A DNA stretch of 64,000 nucleotides, from contig CM040093.1 in assembly GCA_022496805.1 (NCBI GenBank), forward strand, positions 2,792,501 to 2,856,500, read 5' to 3'. Positions 34,671 to 47,641 of this stretch are shown in pieces; within the stretch, counting starts at the first letter, position 1; each line of letters opens with the position of its first letter. The stretch is from Pohlia nutans (lineage: Eukaryota > Streptophyta > Bryopsida > Bryales > Mniaceae). The notes below the pieces were generated by a model, which searched no databases, had not been told where the DNA came from, and was given only the letters and a program-made list of their open reading frames with translations. A program made the translations under genes and the position numbers.

Positions 34671-37600
34671 CTAAATTGCTTGGGAGAAGGACAGATCAAT
34701 GTCCATGAACTCTGTGGGCCACAGTACAAAGTGCCCTACTGCTTCTCCTACCAAGGTCACGGGTGGATCATCTAGATCTATGCGTGCAAACAAACTGTAG
34801 TTGTCATCTAGGCTTTTCTACACTTCTACAGACACGGTTCCTGCAATTATGGTTTTCCCGTGTAGAGAAGCCCCAGCTACATTCTGCACTTTCCCGAGTG
34901 CCACAACTTTAGCCTCCTCCCCTTCTTCAATTCCCTTGAGTCTCACAGGGTCACCCTTCTTGAACTCCGGGTCTTCACCTTCTTGTACAACCTATAATAA
35001 TAAAAAAAAACACAAAACAAGGATCAGTTGGGACTAAATTGCTGCTTTGATACAAAGATGTACTTCTCCAAGGCTCATGGCACTTATTCAAATTCTATGA
35101 CTGTGAGAAGTCACATATTCTAACGTCATTACTAATATCAGTCACGTATTCTAATTTCGTGACTGAATCTAGTCAAGCCTGGTCACTCGTTCCATATGAA
35201 TGACTACAAACAGTCACGAACTTGGCATAATGAATTTCTAAAGAACTAAGGCACAACATTCCAGGAAGTGGCTCATGGCACTTACATGTTCACTTATGGG
35301 TGGGTTCATGTTTTTCTTGAGTCTCACAGGGTCACCCTTCTTTAAATCCGGGTCCTCACCTTCTTGTACAACCTATAATAATAAAAAAAACACAAAACAA
35401 GGATCAGTTGGGACTAAATTGCTGCTTTGATACAAAGATGTACTTCTCCAAGGCTCATGGCACTTATTCAAATTCTATGACTGTGAGAAGTCACATATTC
35501 TAACGTCATTACTAATATCAGTCACGTATTCTAACTTTGTGACTGAATCTAGTCAAGCCTGGTCACTCGTTTCATATGAATGACTACAAACAGTCACGAA
35601 GTTGGCATAATGAATTTCTAAAGAACTAAGGCACAACATTCCAGAGAGTGGCTCATGGCACTTACATGTTCACTTATGGGTGCGTTCATGTTTTTCTTGA
35701 GTCTCACAGGGTCACCCTTCTTTAAATCCGGGTCCTCGGTTTCTTGTACAACCTATAAAAATAAAAAAACACACAAAACATGGATCAGTTGGGACTAAAT
35801 CACTGAATTGGTGCTTTCAGAAAAAAACCTGTGAAAATACAAGGCTGCCGACACTTACATGTTCACTTACCGGTGCGTTCATGTTTCTCTTCCTCTTCCC
35901 TTTTGCGTTCTGCTGACTGTCAATGTTGGCTTCCTTGCTCTTTTCAGCTTTCTTTTTGCTCCCCCGGAGTGCCCTTTGCTTCTTTGTGTCATAGTGGTCT
36001 TTCTTCAGCTTCTCAACCTCTGTCAAACGCATTTTCTTCTGGATGCGAGTGTCCTCTTTTGCAGGCTTGGAAGCCTTCAAATTCCGAGTTGAATACACAA
36101 CTGGGGCACGTCCTCCTGACTCTGCCACGGTCACTGTACCACAATCCGGAGTGCCTCCTGCAAGGTTGCTCGAAGTTCCCGACGGATGTGAGTCCTTCAC
36201 ATCACCTACTGCAGGAATGTCCTCTGCCTTATCCGGATCTGCAGGCTGCGATTTGCACTCCCTTGCTTGCTGCAATCCCTGTTGAGTATAGAGGCAACAC
36301 GTCAATAAGGATCCTCTCAGTCATGGCTTTTAATCATGAGCAATGTTTACAAATGTGTTAAACAATGCCACACCTTCTTGACCATTCCAGTCACTTATTC
36401 AAATTTTATGACTGTGGATAGTAATAGATTCTAAACTGATGACTGTGAGAAGTCACATATTCTAACTTCATTACTATTATCAATCACGAATTCAAACTTC
36501 ATGACTGCACCTAGTCAAACCTGGTCACTCTTTCCATACCAATGACTAAAAACAGTCACGAACTTGGCATAGTGAATTTTTCTAGAACTAAGGCACAAGA
36601 TTTTAAGAAGTGCCCAAGCAGGAGCTGTAATAACAGGAGTTGGACAACACACATCAAGATCATACTTGTACCTGCAGTGGCATGATACTTTCTTCAATGT
36701 GCTCTGGCTTTTGTGAAGTGTCAGTGCCGGTGGACTCTGAGCTGGAGCTGCTCTTTGCACTTGCTGCCTTCATGGGGGTGACAACGGGAATCTGCAGGTG
36801 CTGCATGATGCGTTCAATGTTCTTCTCAATGGATCTCCGCCAATCACTGTCGTGCTCTGGCTGTGCATCAGACACTCGGCTACTCGGGGAGGTTTCTTTT
36901 CTGGGAATGAGTCTTCGAGGGGCATTTTTGACCCGTGCAAGCTCCCTTTCAATTTCAACCCTAGTTGGGCTTCTCTCCAGCTCAATGGCCTGCACAGAGA
37001 TGTTAGATTCCCTAGTTAGTGCTGCATGATTAGTGACAATTGATGAGGCTTTTCTCACGATCGCTGGAATCTACTACGTCGTCGGGTTATCACCACAATT
37101 TCACGGGCTTCTGCAAGGCAACGAGCAGGACGTGCAGGAAGGACTGGACTTGGAAAATGTTACCGATTGTACACAGAAATTGCTTACAGGAATGAGCTGC
37201 TGCCGTCAAGTGTCCTCGAAAATGAATGGGTTAACCTAGGTCAGACATCTCTATGACTAAAAAAAGTCACGAATTCGAACGTGATGACTGAGAACAATCA
37301 CAAACTCTAATTTGATGACTGCACCTAGTCACTTCAAGACCTGGTTTGCGCTATGGAACAGTTGTACAGCCTTTGAGATCAGGAGCTGTAATGGACTTCT
37401 GACAAAACTAAGAAGAACATGCAAGTTTCTCCAAGTACCGGTGATCATTTGGAAATGCTGGCAGTCTAGAAAGCTTGGAATGTTTGTGATGAAAGGCATG
37501 AAAACAAAGACTGAAGACCTACCAAATTAGCTCAAATATATTCTTCGTTGCGCCCCGCTGAAGACGGCCTCTTCACTTGCGCTCGGCTGTATCGCAGCTT

Positions 37601-40600
37601 CTCTGCTTCATGCTGTTTTTTCTCCTCCAAGATGAGTTTTGACAACTTTACCCAATGGTCATGCCGAATGTGCTTTGGCTTGTCCTTCCCATCTTGCATT
37701 CTTTTCTTCAACTGATATCTCTTCACCTTCAACTGGTTCTTCAAAATGCTGTAGAAAGCCTCCTCTGTCACCTTGCCAAGGCCCTCATGGTACTCAAAAG
37801 TGTTGTCCACTCGTTCCTTGACAGCGAGCAACATAGCAGTGTTGAGATTCTTGTAGTTGTCTTCGCTGAAATCTATATCCTGTGCATGACCTCGAAGACA
37901 TGTTAGCCACAGCGGTCGATTCTGTCCTTGTGGATGTCCTCTCAGATCGACCTCCACAAGGTGTTTTCTGGGCCCTCCTGCATCTCGAAAAGTGACCTCC
38001 TAAGCCTGTTGTTGCTTCAAAGCGACCCGTCGTCTGGACTTCTGGTCTCTGGAATATGAGGGTTGACCAAAGCTCTCAGTCATCTCTGATGGAGAATATG
38101 TGGAGGAGTTCACCCCAGGCTCCTGCATCTCCATTGCTCGCCTCCATTGCAGTAGTTGGAGCTGTCTTTCTGCAATTTCAAGGTCCAAGCTACTAATGGA
38201 CCCATGCCGGAGAACGGCTCGGTTACGCGAAGGAGGTGTGCTGCCTCCCTGGTTAGGAGGAACCTCGGGTACAACGTCATTGCAGTAATCGAAGGGCTCC
38301 CCTGATAGTGAATCGTCTGACATCTTGAGACGTTTTCTTTGTTGAGGTCGGGCTGTTTGCTGCGGACGTAGGCTCGTTGACCTAGGTTTGGGAATTCCAC
38401 AACCTCCAGGACCTCGCTTCCGCACCTCCCACACAGATGGCTCGGTTGTCTGTCCGCTGGCCTGCACAATACATACAGCGCTAATCATTCTCAGTGTCAA
38501 GGTTAGTCATTATCCCAGTTCATGTGACTAGGACCAGTCACAAATCCTAAACATATACGGAGTTTGATAGTCAACTATTTAGTTCATGTGACTGAACTCA
38601 ATCAACAAATTCATTTTCAAACTGATTCCAAGCACTCAACGAGCCTACGGAATCAACTATTCGATTACCACAAATGGTTTGCCTGAAAATCTATTAATTG
38701 GCACCACAGATGAAAGGAATGAGCATTCGACACAAAACTTGATCACAAAACTTCAACACATATTGCTGGCAGACTTGAGCAATCAATCACTCCAATGCAA
38801 TTGAAGCAAAATCAAGCAAACAATCAAAGCTACAGATAAGGAGTCATGTAACGAGCCAACAAGCAAAAACCAAATTCTGTCATACATCTTGAGCATGATA
38901 CTAGTTTTGTAGTCACAATTCTCGTTCATGTGACTATGAGCAGTCACAGAGCAATGAAACATGACTGCAGTTTCAAGGCAAGCAAACACAAAATCCATGG
39001 CACAAAATCAAACACCAACCATGAATTGAGTTTCTTCGTTGCATCATTACTGCAGTTTGAAGCAAGCACAGAAGATGGGCTACAGTTTCAAGCAAGCAAA
39101 CAGAAGATGAGCTACAGTTTCAACCATTGCAACAGTTTCAAGTTACAGAAGATGAGCCACGTATCCGAAGCTCTCCGTGCAAATTCACGAAGCTAGTGCT
39201 CACACAGTTAGTATCGAAATTGCAAATTCACGAAGCTAGTACTCACACAGTTACTATCCAGCTTCCGAATTCAAAAATCTAGTATTCACAATGCTAGTAT
39301 GCAGCTGGCGAATTCACGAGTTCACGAAGCTATTTGATCGTAGCTAGTATTCAGATTCACGAATTCACGTGATCGAAGCTTTGAATCCAGATCAAAGCTA
39401 GTATCCAGATTCACATAGCTATTTGATCGAAGCTTCGAATCCAGATTCTATCAGAGATTGAGCTTCGAATCCACATTGAATCACACAAGCTAGTATCCAG
39501 GCCAGTAACTATTATTCTATCAACCAACCAGTACGCAAGCATGGGGAATCAGCCTGTATACACTCTGCCTTGGCCACTAAACCAGTATGCAAGCATAGTG
39601 ATATCAAGAAGCAAGCGTGATTGATTGCAATGGGAAACTGGAGGAGCATGCAAATGCACGGCTCTTACAAACGAGGAGAAATGGACTGCAGCAATGCACA
39701 CAAGTTCCTGGACGTCAACATTCATAATTGATACATGAAAGTATCTATGACGAGAACCTTAGCAAATGAAGTCAGAATTCTCGTTCATGTGACTATGAGC
39801 AGTCACAGAGCTTGGAAACAAGACTGCAGTTTCAAGGCAAGCAAACACTGAATCGAGGTAGCAAAGCAAACACTGAATCAAGCAAACATCGAATCATCGA
39901 ATCAAGCAAACATCGAAGCAAGGCAGTACACTCACCTGAGGATTTTGCTTGCCTGGATGTGGCTTTTCCACTGCTACTGGAGAGACCTCATCATCGCCTA
40001 GGCTACGCTCGTCATCATTCTCGATGTCAGTTTCGCTCTCCGTTTTCTCCTCTTCGCTGTGCCACTCCTCGGAGCTGCTCTTCACGCTCCTCAGGCTTTC
40101 CTTTGATTCCTTGCAGAGCGCATCCTTCTGCTTGTTCCTTGCAGCTTTTCGTGGCGGGTTGTTGAGTCGCTTACTCCGACGCACGACTTTCAAACCCTCG
40201 CTGTAGAAACCAACATCAGTTACAAACCCTTGCTGTCATCGAGGAGTAAGTAATCTATAAAGCATGATATACCATAGACTCTTCTAGATTTTTGGCATGA
40301 ATTAATTCAATTTTATGAAAAACAAAAAAATTGGAATTTTAAGCACCAAAATTGACAGTCAATTTTGTGGATTTTGTAGCACCATCAAAGGAGACATCAT
40401 CACATCGCTCAATGACCTGCAGTATGCAAGTTCTATGAGCATGCAAAGCCAACAAAATTATATTTTACAGCCAAGTAGTTTGGTTCATGTGACTGACGGC
40501 AGTAGCTTTATCATTGTATAAGGTTATCTCTCCTGGGCCAACTCGAATACCATTAGAGAAACGAAGTTGTAAGATGTGCTTATATTGAACTGAGGAACTC

Positions 40601-41119
40601 TGATAGAAGCTCCCTGAGGCATGAATAATCGCCAAGCTGGGAATACCCTAAGCCACTAATTGCAGTATAGTGACGAAGGCAAAACTGTAAATTAAATTGC
40701 TTGAACTGATCTGACAAAACATTTTTTCAACAATTTTTCCACTCACGGAAACATAATAGCGAAGTCGAGCTAGGGTTTAGGGTTTACCTTTCTGTCTTTC
40801 TGCGGTTTCCGATGCTGCTGGCGCCGGCGCGTCGTGTCCCCTCTCCTCCCCCCGCTTCGGTCGTGCAAGTGGCGTTAGGGTTCAGCAAGTTCTGTGCTAG
40901 AAGCGGGACTCCGAGCTCCTGTAGTTTGAGCTCGTTCTTGCCTAAGTTCTCCTGCCGCAGCCTCTCGTACTCTCCGATTGCACAATCCTCGTCCCTCCCA
41001 GACCCTTGCTCCGAAGCCGGCTCCTCAGGTGTCGTCAAATCAGCTTCCTTCCGAAGCTCGCAGGTGTCGTCCTCTTCAGGCGGCGAAGGCGCTTCAGGAA
41101 GAATCGTGGGCGTCTCCAT
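34671..41119 (-). pseudogene. CACTA TNPA-like (Transposase_24-type) gene
   Basis: In En/Spm the TNPA-like protein binds subterminal repeats and assists the TNPD transposase. Likely exons on the minus strand: 41119-40788 (contains EYERLRQENLGKNELKLQEL, a signature of plant CACTA ORF1 proteins), 40200-39936 (VVRRSKRLNNPPRKA), 38461 to about 37532, about 36990-36675, about 36285-35865, small repeated exons at 35372-35749, and about 34991-34671. The long exon carries NTFEYHEGLGKVTEEAF and HDHWVKLSKLI, as in Transposase_24. The C-terminal exon has KKGDPVRLKGIEEGEE and AVGHFVLWPTEFMDIDL. In-frame TAG codons lie at 38000-38002 and in the C-terminal exon (after AGTVSVEV). Introns contain many TGACT/AGTCA words. 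Exon borders other than the first two are approximate. Confidence 0.75.
34935..35890 (-). repeat. Tandem exon-plus-intron duplication (381 and 380 bp) in the TNPA-like gene
   Basis: TTGAGTCTCACAGGGTCACC begins at 34936, 35317 and 35697. Each full unit holds a small exon encoding EGEDPDLKKGDPVRLK and NMN(A/P)P(I/V)SEHV, plus about 290 bp of intron with AGTCAC words. Copies one and two are nearly identical over about 370 bp. A fourth partial copy (the SEHV half) is at about 35845-35890. Splice signals are preserved in each unit. Confidence 0.8.
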
Positions 41120-42075
41120 CGCAAGCAGGAGCAGGAGCAGTGAGGCGTGGGAGGCAATCGAGCGCAACAATCATCGCCATTTTGATCGTCCTCTTCAGGT
41201 TCGAATGAGCTACCACCGCCAATTACACAACTTAATGCGCGGCACAGATTGTAGTTAGCACCACTACGCTTAAATGCCGCCTTCTGCCAACGCACTTATT
41301 CAAATTTTAGGGCTCTGTAACGAGCGTGCTAGGGTCGAAGAGAGTCATCCATTATGCCGTCTCCATCGCGAAGCATGCTTTACAGTCGTTGCTTCAAGCT
41401 GTCCAGGAGATTGCAACGCGTGGTGAAGGACGATCTGACCAAGGTCAGTCATAAGTTTGGTTTATGTGAATATATTTTCAAACACAGTCGTTTTGACTAT
41501 TTTCTTCTTTAAAGCTTGAAATGTATAACTACCTAATTTTTCTAATTTTTTTATTTTTAGTGTTTTGATTTTTTGAAGACTGTCTTGGTATGCTCTGGCT
41601 TTACTCGCTTAATTTGATTTTGACTCGCAAAGATGTGAATAGAACTTCTAAGACAGTTTTTTTGACTATTTTTTTATTTTTGTTTTGTTTTGGGCTTGAA
41701 ATGTAGTCACCTAATTAATTATTATTTTTTTGGATTTTGGTGGTTCTGATTAATTTTGGGAGGCAAAGATGTGAGTGGAAATTTCAAGAGGCAAAGACTG
41801 TCTGGGTTAGTTTTTTTAAAACCGTCCCGAGCCTTATTTGCAAGATTATTTCTCTCTGCTATTGATATTGTTTAAGACATGGTTCTTTATTTGATTATGT
41901 TGTCTCAGCGTTTCAAATGTGTTGAGGAAGATCTACAGTGATACTCTGTTTATTTGCACGTTTTTGCAACATCTTCCATTCTTGCAGCATGAAATTCGTG
42001 TTCCTTCATTTTTACTCTTTTCTGGCTTTGCCACTTAGAAAGACTCGATTCATTAATTTGGCTTTGACTTTGTAG
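41120..42075. other. Divergent promoter region and intronic DNA of the CACTA element
   Basis: This stretch lies between the TNPA-like start (41119, minus) and the captured exon. An open stretch at 41353-41441 starts MPSPSRSMLYSRC and ends at GACCAAG/GTCAGT, a plausible donor. The words GATCTGACCAAGGTCAGTCATAAG at 41435 recur at about 43675, so the two sites flank the captured block. The rest is T-rich intron-like DNA. Confidence 0.4.
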
Positions 42076-42274
42076 GATAGGTCACTACGTGAATTAGCAG
42101 CAGAGGCTCTCGCAGCGCTTGTGAAATATGATCCGGAGTATTTTGAGACGACTGTTCTAGGCATACTTCTGCCCTATACCCTTTCACCCGAGCTCAGTCT
42201 TCGTCACGGTGCTGCAATAGCAACTGCAGAAGTCATTCGAGCTTTGCATGATTGTGGGCACCAACTAACACCAA
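42076..42274 (+). pseudogene. TBCD: Captured exon of tubulin-folding cofactor D
   Basis: TBCD is a HEAT/ARM-repeat chaperone that helps fold beta-tubulin. This exon reads [20 protein letters not shown], then [16 protein letters not shown] and [20 protein letters not shown], the most conserved block of the protein. It is open throughout and flanked by a proper acceptor (TTTGTAG) and donor (GTGAGG). No other TBCD exon is found nearby, and it lies inside the CACTA element between the two transposase genes on the TNPD strand. It is therefore most simply a transduplicated gene fragment. Whether it is spliced into an element transcript is unknown. Confidence 0.8.
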
Positions 42275-44450
42275 GTGAGGGATTTGGGCAGTGTAGAACC
42301 AAAAAATCACTGAGTTTTATATGTCAATCCTCTCTGTTCTGTGATTTTGAACTGATTTTTAGTCATACGTCTGGTTCATATGACAATAATCAGTCACAAC
42401 ACCTGAACACATAGCGAGTTCTATAGTCAGTGTTTTGGTTCATGTGACTGAAGGTAGTCATGGAGCTTAAACATCTGTGGCAAATGCAAGTGTGATTTTG
42501 GTGTGATTAAGGTAGTTTCTTCTCTTGTTTGTGGTGTGATTAAGGTAGTTTCTTCTCGCGTTTACTTGATTGATTAAGTTAGTTTCTTCTGTCGATTAAG
42601 GTGCTCTATAATGGCTGAATTTTCAGTATGGGCATCTTCGATTGAAGTGTGCGAAATGCTCCACTGAGAAAAACTAGTTAGACTGTAAACTGATGCTTTT
42701 TTCAGTTTGTTACATGTGCCTTTACATGCGATTCCGGGTTCATGTCGTACCTTCTCCTGTGATAGTTTGCAATTGAGAGGATTTGATTCGTTTCAAATTG
42801 TATGATTCTGTGGAGGATTATGCTCTTTGAATTTGTTCTCTTCAATCAGTGGTTGTTTTTGTAAAGAGGAAAATTTCAAAAGGTTTATTTAACCCAAGTA
42901 ACTTTCCCTAGTGGTAGTTCTTTTTGAGGAAGGTTTTAAAGCGTCTAACGTTAAAGCACCTAAGGTCACATGTTAAGGTGAAAACCTTTAAGACTGAACA
43001 AATAATAACTCAAGAATTCCCAAAACTAGGTTTAAAGAACGGTATTCTTATATATGTATCTTATAACAATCCTTCAACACTACAACGACATTTCTTCAAC
43101 TTAAGAGTAAACTAAGAGAGAGGAAATAGAAGACGAGGAGTTGTACATACATCTACATCATCAACTCTTTCGGGTAGCTAATCCTCAGAGGAAAATAGAC
43201 ACTCCCTTTTCAATTCTTCTCACCGTTACTTAATCCAAAGTTTTATCTATGTCATTTAGTTTGTTCATCATCATTTCACAATCAAAATAAGGTAATCTCC
43301 TTTACCTTTCTACAACCAGGTTAACCCTTAAAGATTTACTTTTACCAGGGAAATTTCCTAGGCTTTCCCTTAAGAATTAAATAATAATTCTTCTTTAACC
43401 ATCGTACAACATTAATAAAGACTTATAATTGCGGTTCTCTTTAACCCTCAATTATTAAGCTATCGGATTCTTGCTGCTTTGATTCCTCCTCAAGAGGGGA
43501 AGAGGGTAGGTTGCTATTCTTTAATTTTTTGACTTGAACTTTTTACCAACTTCATTGTTGAAGCTTGCAGGGTTTATAGCAGGTCTTCTTTTGATTACAG
43601 GTTGAAAGCACTTTCTTTTAAAGAAACTCTTGTTGCTATCCAAACACTCAAATCTGACCAAGGGCAGTCATACGATCTGACCAAGGTCAGTCATAAGTTT
43701 GGTTTATGTGACGCTACGAAGTCACAAAACTTCATCATATAGCGAGTTCAGTAGTCAGTAGTTTGGTTCATGTGACTGACGACAGTGACGGAGTTCAAAC
43801 TTTGATGGCACACTCTGCTATTGACTCCACTAATCCTCAGTTTCGAATTGTTGCAGCCCAGCTTAAAATTCTTGCTGAGGCCCAACGAAGAAGAGTACAG
43901 AAATCTGACGATGGTGGCGACTCTAGGGCAGCCAATGTTCCATCTGATGGTTTGAATCCTGATGCTACAGATGCTGCACTGGGCTCCCAGGACCGTAAGA
44001 GAAAAGCTGAAATCTCTTCTTTAGTAAGGTAACTCAAAAGGAAAGCTGGTAAACCAGGGTTGGTCAATAATAAGTAAAAGATACGTTGGAACTGTAGTTG
44101 TTCATTTTTTTGGGAATAGGTGGTTATAAGAGTGTTGGTGACTTTATTGTTATGAAATTTTGGCTTGTCCCGAAAGGCGACATGGGAAATTATGCCCATT
44201 TTTTTTTCCTCCTTTTCGTTGGAGCTTTTTCTCTAGAATTTTAGTTTAGAATTGAGAGAGGTCGTTTTTCATTTTCCAATGAAACTGCTCTGTTGGTGTG
44301 CCTCAAATCTGACTCTGTGACATTGAAATTTTGACCAAAAGTAAAGAGTTTTATTACCGGTAGGAACAGAAACCAAGCTGAGTTCATATGCTCAATTTCG
44401 CGTGGTTTTCTGTATAGGAGCAGGTGCCATTGACCGCTTTACATTGACAA
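42275..44450 (+). other. CACTA interior between captured exon and transposase; one possible exon
   Basis: Mostly AT-rich intron-like DNA. It contains a short GTGTGATTAAGGTAGTTTCTTCT repeat (about 42510-42600, two to three copies) and TGACT/AGTCA words at 42360-42460 and 43690-43795. An open stretch at 43763-44032 (core LMAHSAIDSTNPQFRIVAAQ and LKILAEAQRRRVQ, then low-complexity) may be an exon. I do not recognise it. Confidence 0.35.
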
Positions 44451-44667
44451 ATGGCTAGCCATGGTGCGACGGGGGCAAGCGACCTCGACCTCTGGGAATT
44501 GGAGGAGAGAGAAGCAGATAGTCTGGGCTAACGAGTTACCATTGCCCATGCAGAAATTGTATGGGAGGTCGTTGCATCAGTAGGGCAACCATTCGCAAGC
44601 ATCTCAGGACCATTGGAAGAGACCCTCAATTCATTGTGCCTATTTTGGTATGTCTAAACTACGTGAT

Positions 44668-45380
44668 GTAATAAGCAAGTCATTTGAAGTCCAGTGCTAA
44701 AATACTTTCAATGATTAATTCAATGAATAATTTGACACCCCATAGTCACGAATACTGAAATAGCTTCTGAATGCTATGACTAATTGTAGTGAGATATTAG
44801 TGACTGCATCAACGGTTTTCTCACTACGCATATTACTGTGGTGGTGACTGCATTAAGTCACACATAGACTTGGGATAATACGACTATGTAGAGCCACATC
44901 GAGGTGACTATGCATAGTCTACAATGCTGAAATCATGAGATGGACACGACTAATTATAGTGAGGTATTAGAGAATATAGCAATGGTTTGATCACTACGTA
45001 TAGTGATGTAGTTGTGATTGTATTGCATCATACACACACGTGAGATAATACGACTCTGTAAAGTCAAATATGCTTCACTACACATAGTCACCCATATCAT
45101 CTGATGACTGCATGGAGTCCTTGTATACTCGTTTCTTTCACTACTGGGAGTCAAATTTCAATATTAAATCGGAAGCATCTGACTAGGACTTGACTGTCCG
45201 TAGTCTAATGCAAACGTATGCCATGCAGTCGAATCTGCCATTCTTACGGTGCGTAGTCATAGATTTCAGTTTCAGATTAGGGTGATAATGAGATCCGTTG
45301 ACTATTACAAGTCAACCGTGCGGTTGTAATAAGCAAGTCATTTGATGTCCAGTGCTAAAATACTGTCAATGATTAATTCC
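44668..45380. repeat. 590-bp copy of CACTA subterminal DNA bracketed by 54-bp direct repeats
   Basis: Sequence 44738-45325 is nearly identical to 33986-34572 and in the same orientation. It is bracketed by direct repeats starting GTAATAAGCAAGTCATTTGA at 44668 and 45326, each about 54 bp with two mismatches. It lies in the first intron of the TNPD-like gene. Confidence 0.85.
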
Positions 45381-47641
45381 AAGAGTGTGCTATGCTCAGG
45401 CGGGTCTCGTGGATGCGGAAAAGGACCTTGTTGAAGAGGAAGTCAGGGAAAGCCCTCCTGAGCTTGACAACAACAATGGGGGCATGGACGCAATAAGAAT
45501 GATCATGGAGTGCCTCTCTAGATGCGATAACCTCGAGGACAAAGACCGTGAGGATTGTACTCCAACAGACGATGTGGAGGAGGATGACGCAATCCCATGG
45601 GAGGAAGAGGACTGCAGGGCAAATGTAATGGAGGAGTTAGTGGAGCATGCCCGAACTCCTCTTTTTGCAGGTGCCACAACAAGTTGGTTGGTCTCAACTC
45701 TTTTGCTACTCAATTGTTTTGCGGTGTTGGAGTATCAAATGCATTTGCTGACGAACTACTTCAACTGCTGCATATTCTCCTTCCAAGCGACAATTACCTA
45801 CCCCGTCTCACTATAAAGCCCGAAAATATGTGGTGAAGCTGGGACTGTCTTATAATATTATACATGCATGCCGCAATGGATGCTGCTTGTTCAGGAAGGA
45901 GCTGCAGGATGCGAAGTCCTGTCCAAAGTGCAACGCCCCGAGATACAAGTCGGAGTCCAGCCCAATCCCATCCAAAATTCTACGCCATTTTCCGTTGATT
46001 CCCCGTCTGAAGCGCATGTACCGGTGTAAAAGACTGGCGGAACTTAACAAATGGCACGCCAATCGGAAGAAGGAGGGGAGTAACGTGGATTGCGTCCCCG
46101 ATTTGAAGGCCTGGAAGCACATTGAGTCATTGGATGCCAACTTTACAGCTGAGCACAGGAACATACGCTTGGGGATGGCTCTAGACGGAGTGAATCCGTT
46201 CGGAAACCAGTCGCTCAGTCACTCGACATAGCCGGTTCTCCTGGTGAACTATAATTTGCCTGCATGGCTAGTGATGAAGCCATTTTTTATCATGCTTGCA
46301 TTGTTGATCCCAGGGAAAGAGAGCGTGACCTCGGAGAACATCGATGTGTACCTTACTCCACTGATTGAAGAGCTCTTGGAACTCTGGAAAGGGGTACCAG
46401 CGATAGATGTGTCTAAAGAGCCCCCTAGACAGCATTTTGAACTGCGGGCTCTACTTCTTTGGTGCATGCACGACTTCCCTGCGTACGGACTAACATCTGG
46501 CCAAGTCACAAAAGAGTATAGAGTGTGTACGGAGTGTGGGCTAGATGTTACAACTCGGCGGTCAAAGGCTTTAGGAAAGAATGTATATGTAGGTCACCGC
46601 CGGTATCTCAGGAGACGACATCCCTATCGTAGGCTGAAGCAAGCATTCGATGGTCAACAGGAGTACCGGCCGCCCCCTCCAATTCTAACAGGATGCGACA
46701 TCAAGGGCTATGCACAAGAGAGAGTATCCTTCCTGCAGGAGTCACAGGGAAGAAGAGGTGGAGGAGAAGGCGACCCCATTCACCGGACCGGAGTGAAGCG
46801 GCTTTCAGCTCTGTACCTGCTTCCATATTGGCAGGTACTAAGCGCATTCATTGGTTCCAGTAACTACTTTCAGAATTGTTGACTGAATCTAGTAACCTGC
46901 TTGATAAGAAGGTTGACTGTGAGTAGTGCAATTTCTGAAATCCATCACTGCATGTAGGGAGAAAAATGAATATGGACCTATATCTTCTCAATGAATGCTT
47001 AAGATTCTTTGTCAATAGTGAGAAAATCTGACGCTGGAATGCTATGCTGGGATTTCTGGCAGGACCTCCTCATTAGACATGTTTTGGATCCCATGCACTG
47101 TGAAAAAAACATCTGCGAGAATGTGATGAAAACAATTTGGGGAGTCCGTGACACTTTGAAGGCCAGGCTGGACTTAAAAGAGGCCAATATTCGACCACAT
47201 CTGCACCCGCTTCCTGGAAGGAAACCTGGGTATGTCATACTTCCAACAGCTCCATATGTACTATCGAAAGAGGAGAAGGCGAAATTCCTAGACATTCTCC
47301 TCAATTTGAAGACTCCTACAAACTACGCTGGCCAACTTGCAAAGTGCATTGCGTCGAATGGGGACTTGAAGGGGCTGAAATCTCATGACTACCATGTCTT
47401 GATGCAACAGTTGCTCCCTTTGTGTTTGCGCACTCTCTTGGACAAGGATACGCGGGTGGCAATAATGCGGCTTAGTCGGGTGTTTGTATGATTGTGCGCA
47501 AAGTCCGTAGATCCCTCGTCCATGGAACAGTTATTGGAGTACACAGCTGAGACACTATGCATGCTAGAGAAGGTTTTTCCACCTTCATTCTTTGATGTCA
47601 TGTCACACCTCCCCATTCACCTGGTGCAGCAGTTGGATATA

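Noticed and set aside
41353..41441. MPSPSRSMLYSRC stretch as the preceding TBCD exon
   Set aside because: It does not resemble the TBCD sequence expected before the RELAAEAL block; it may be an element leader exon.
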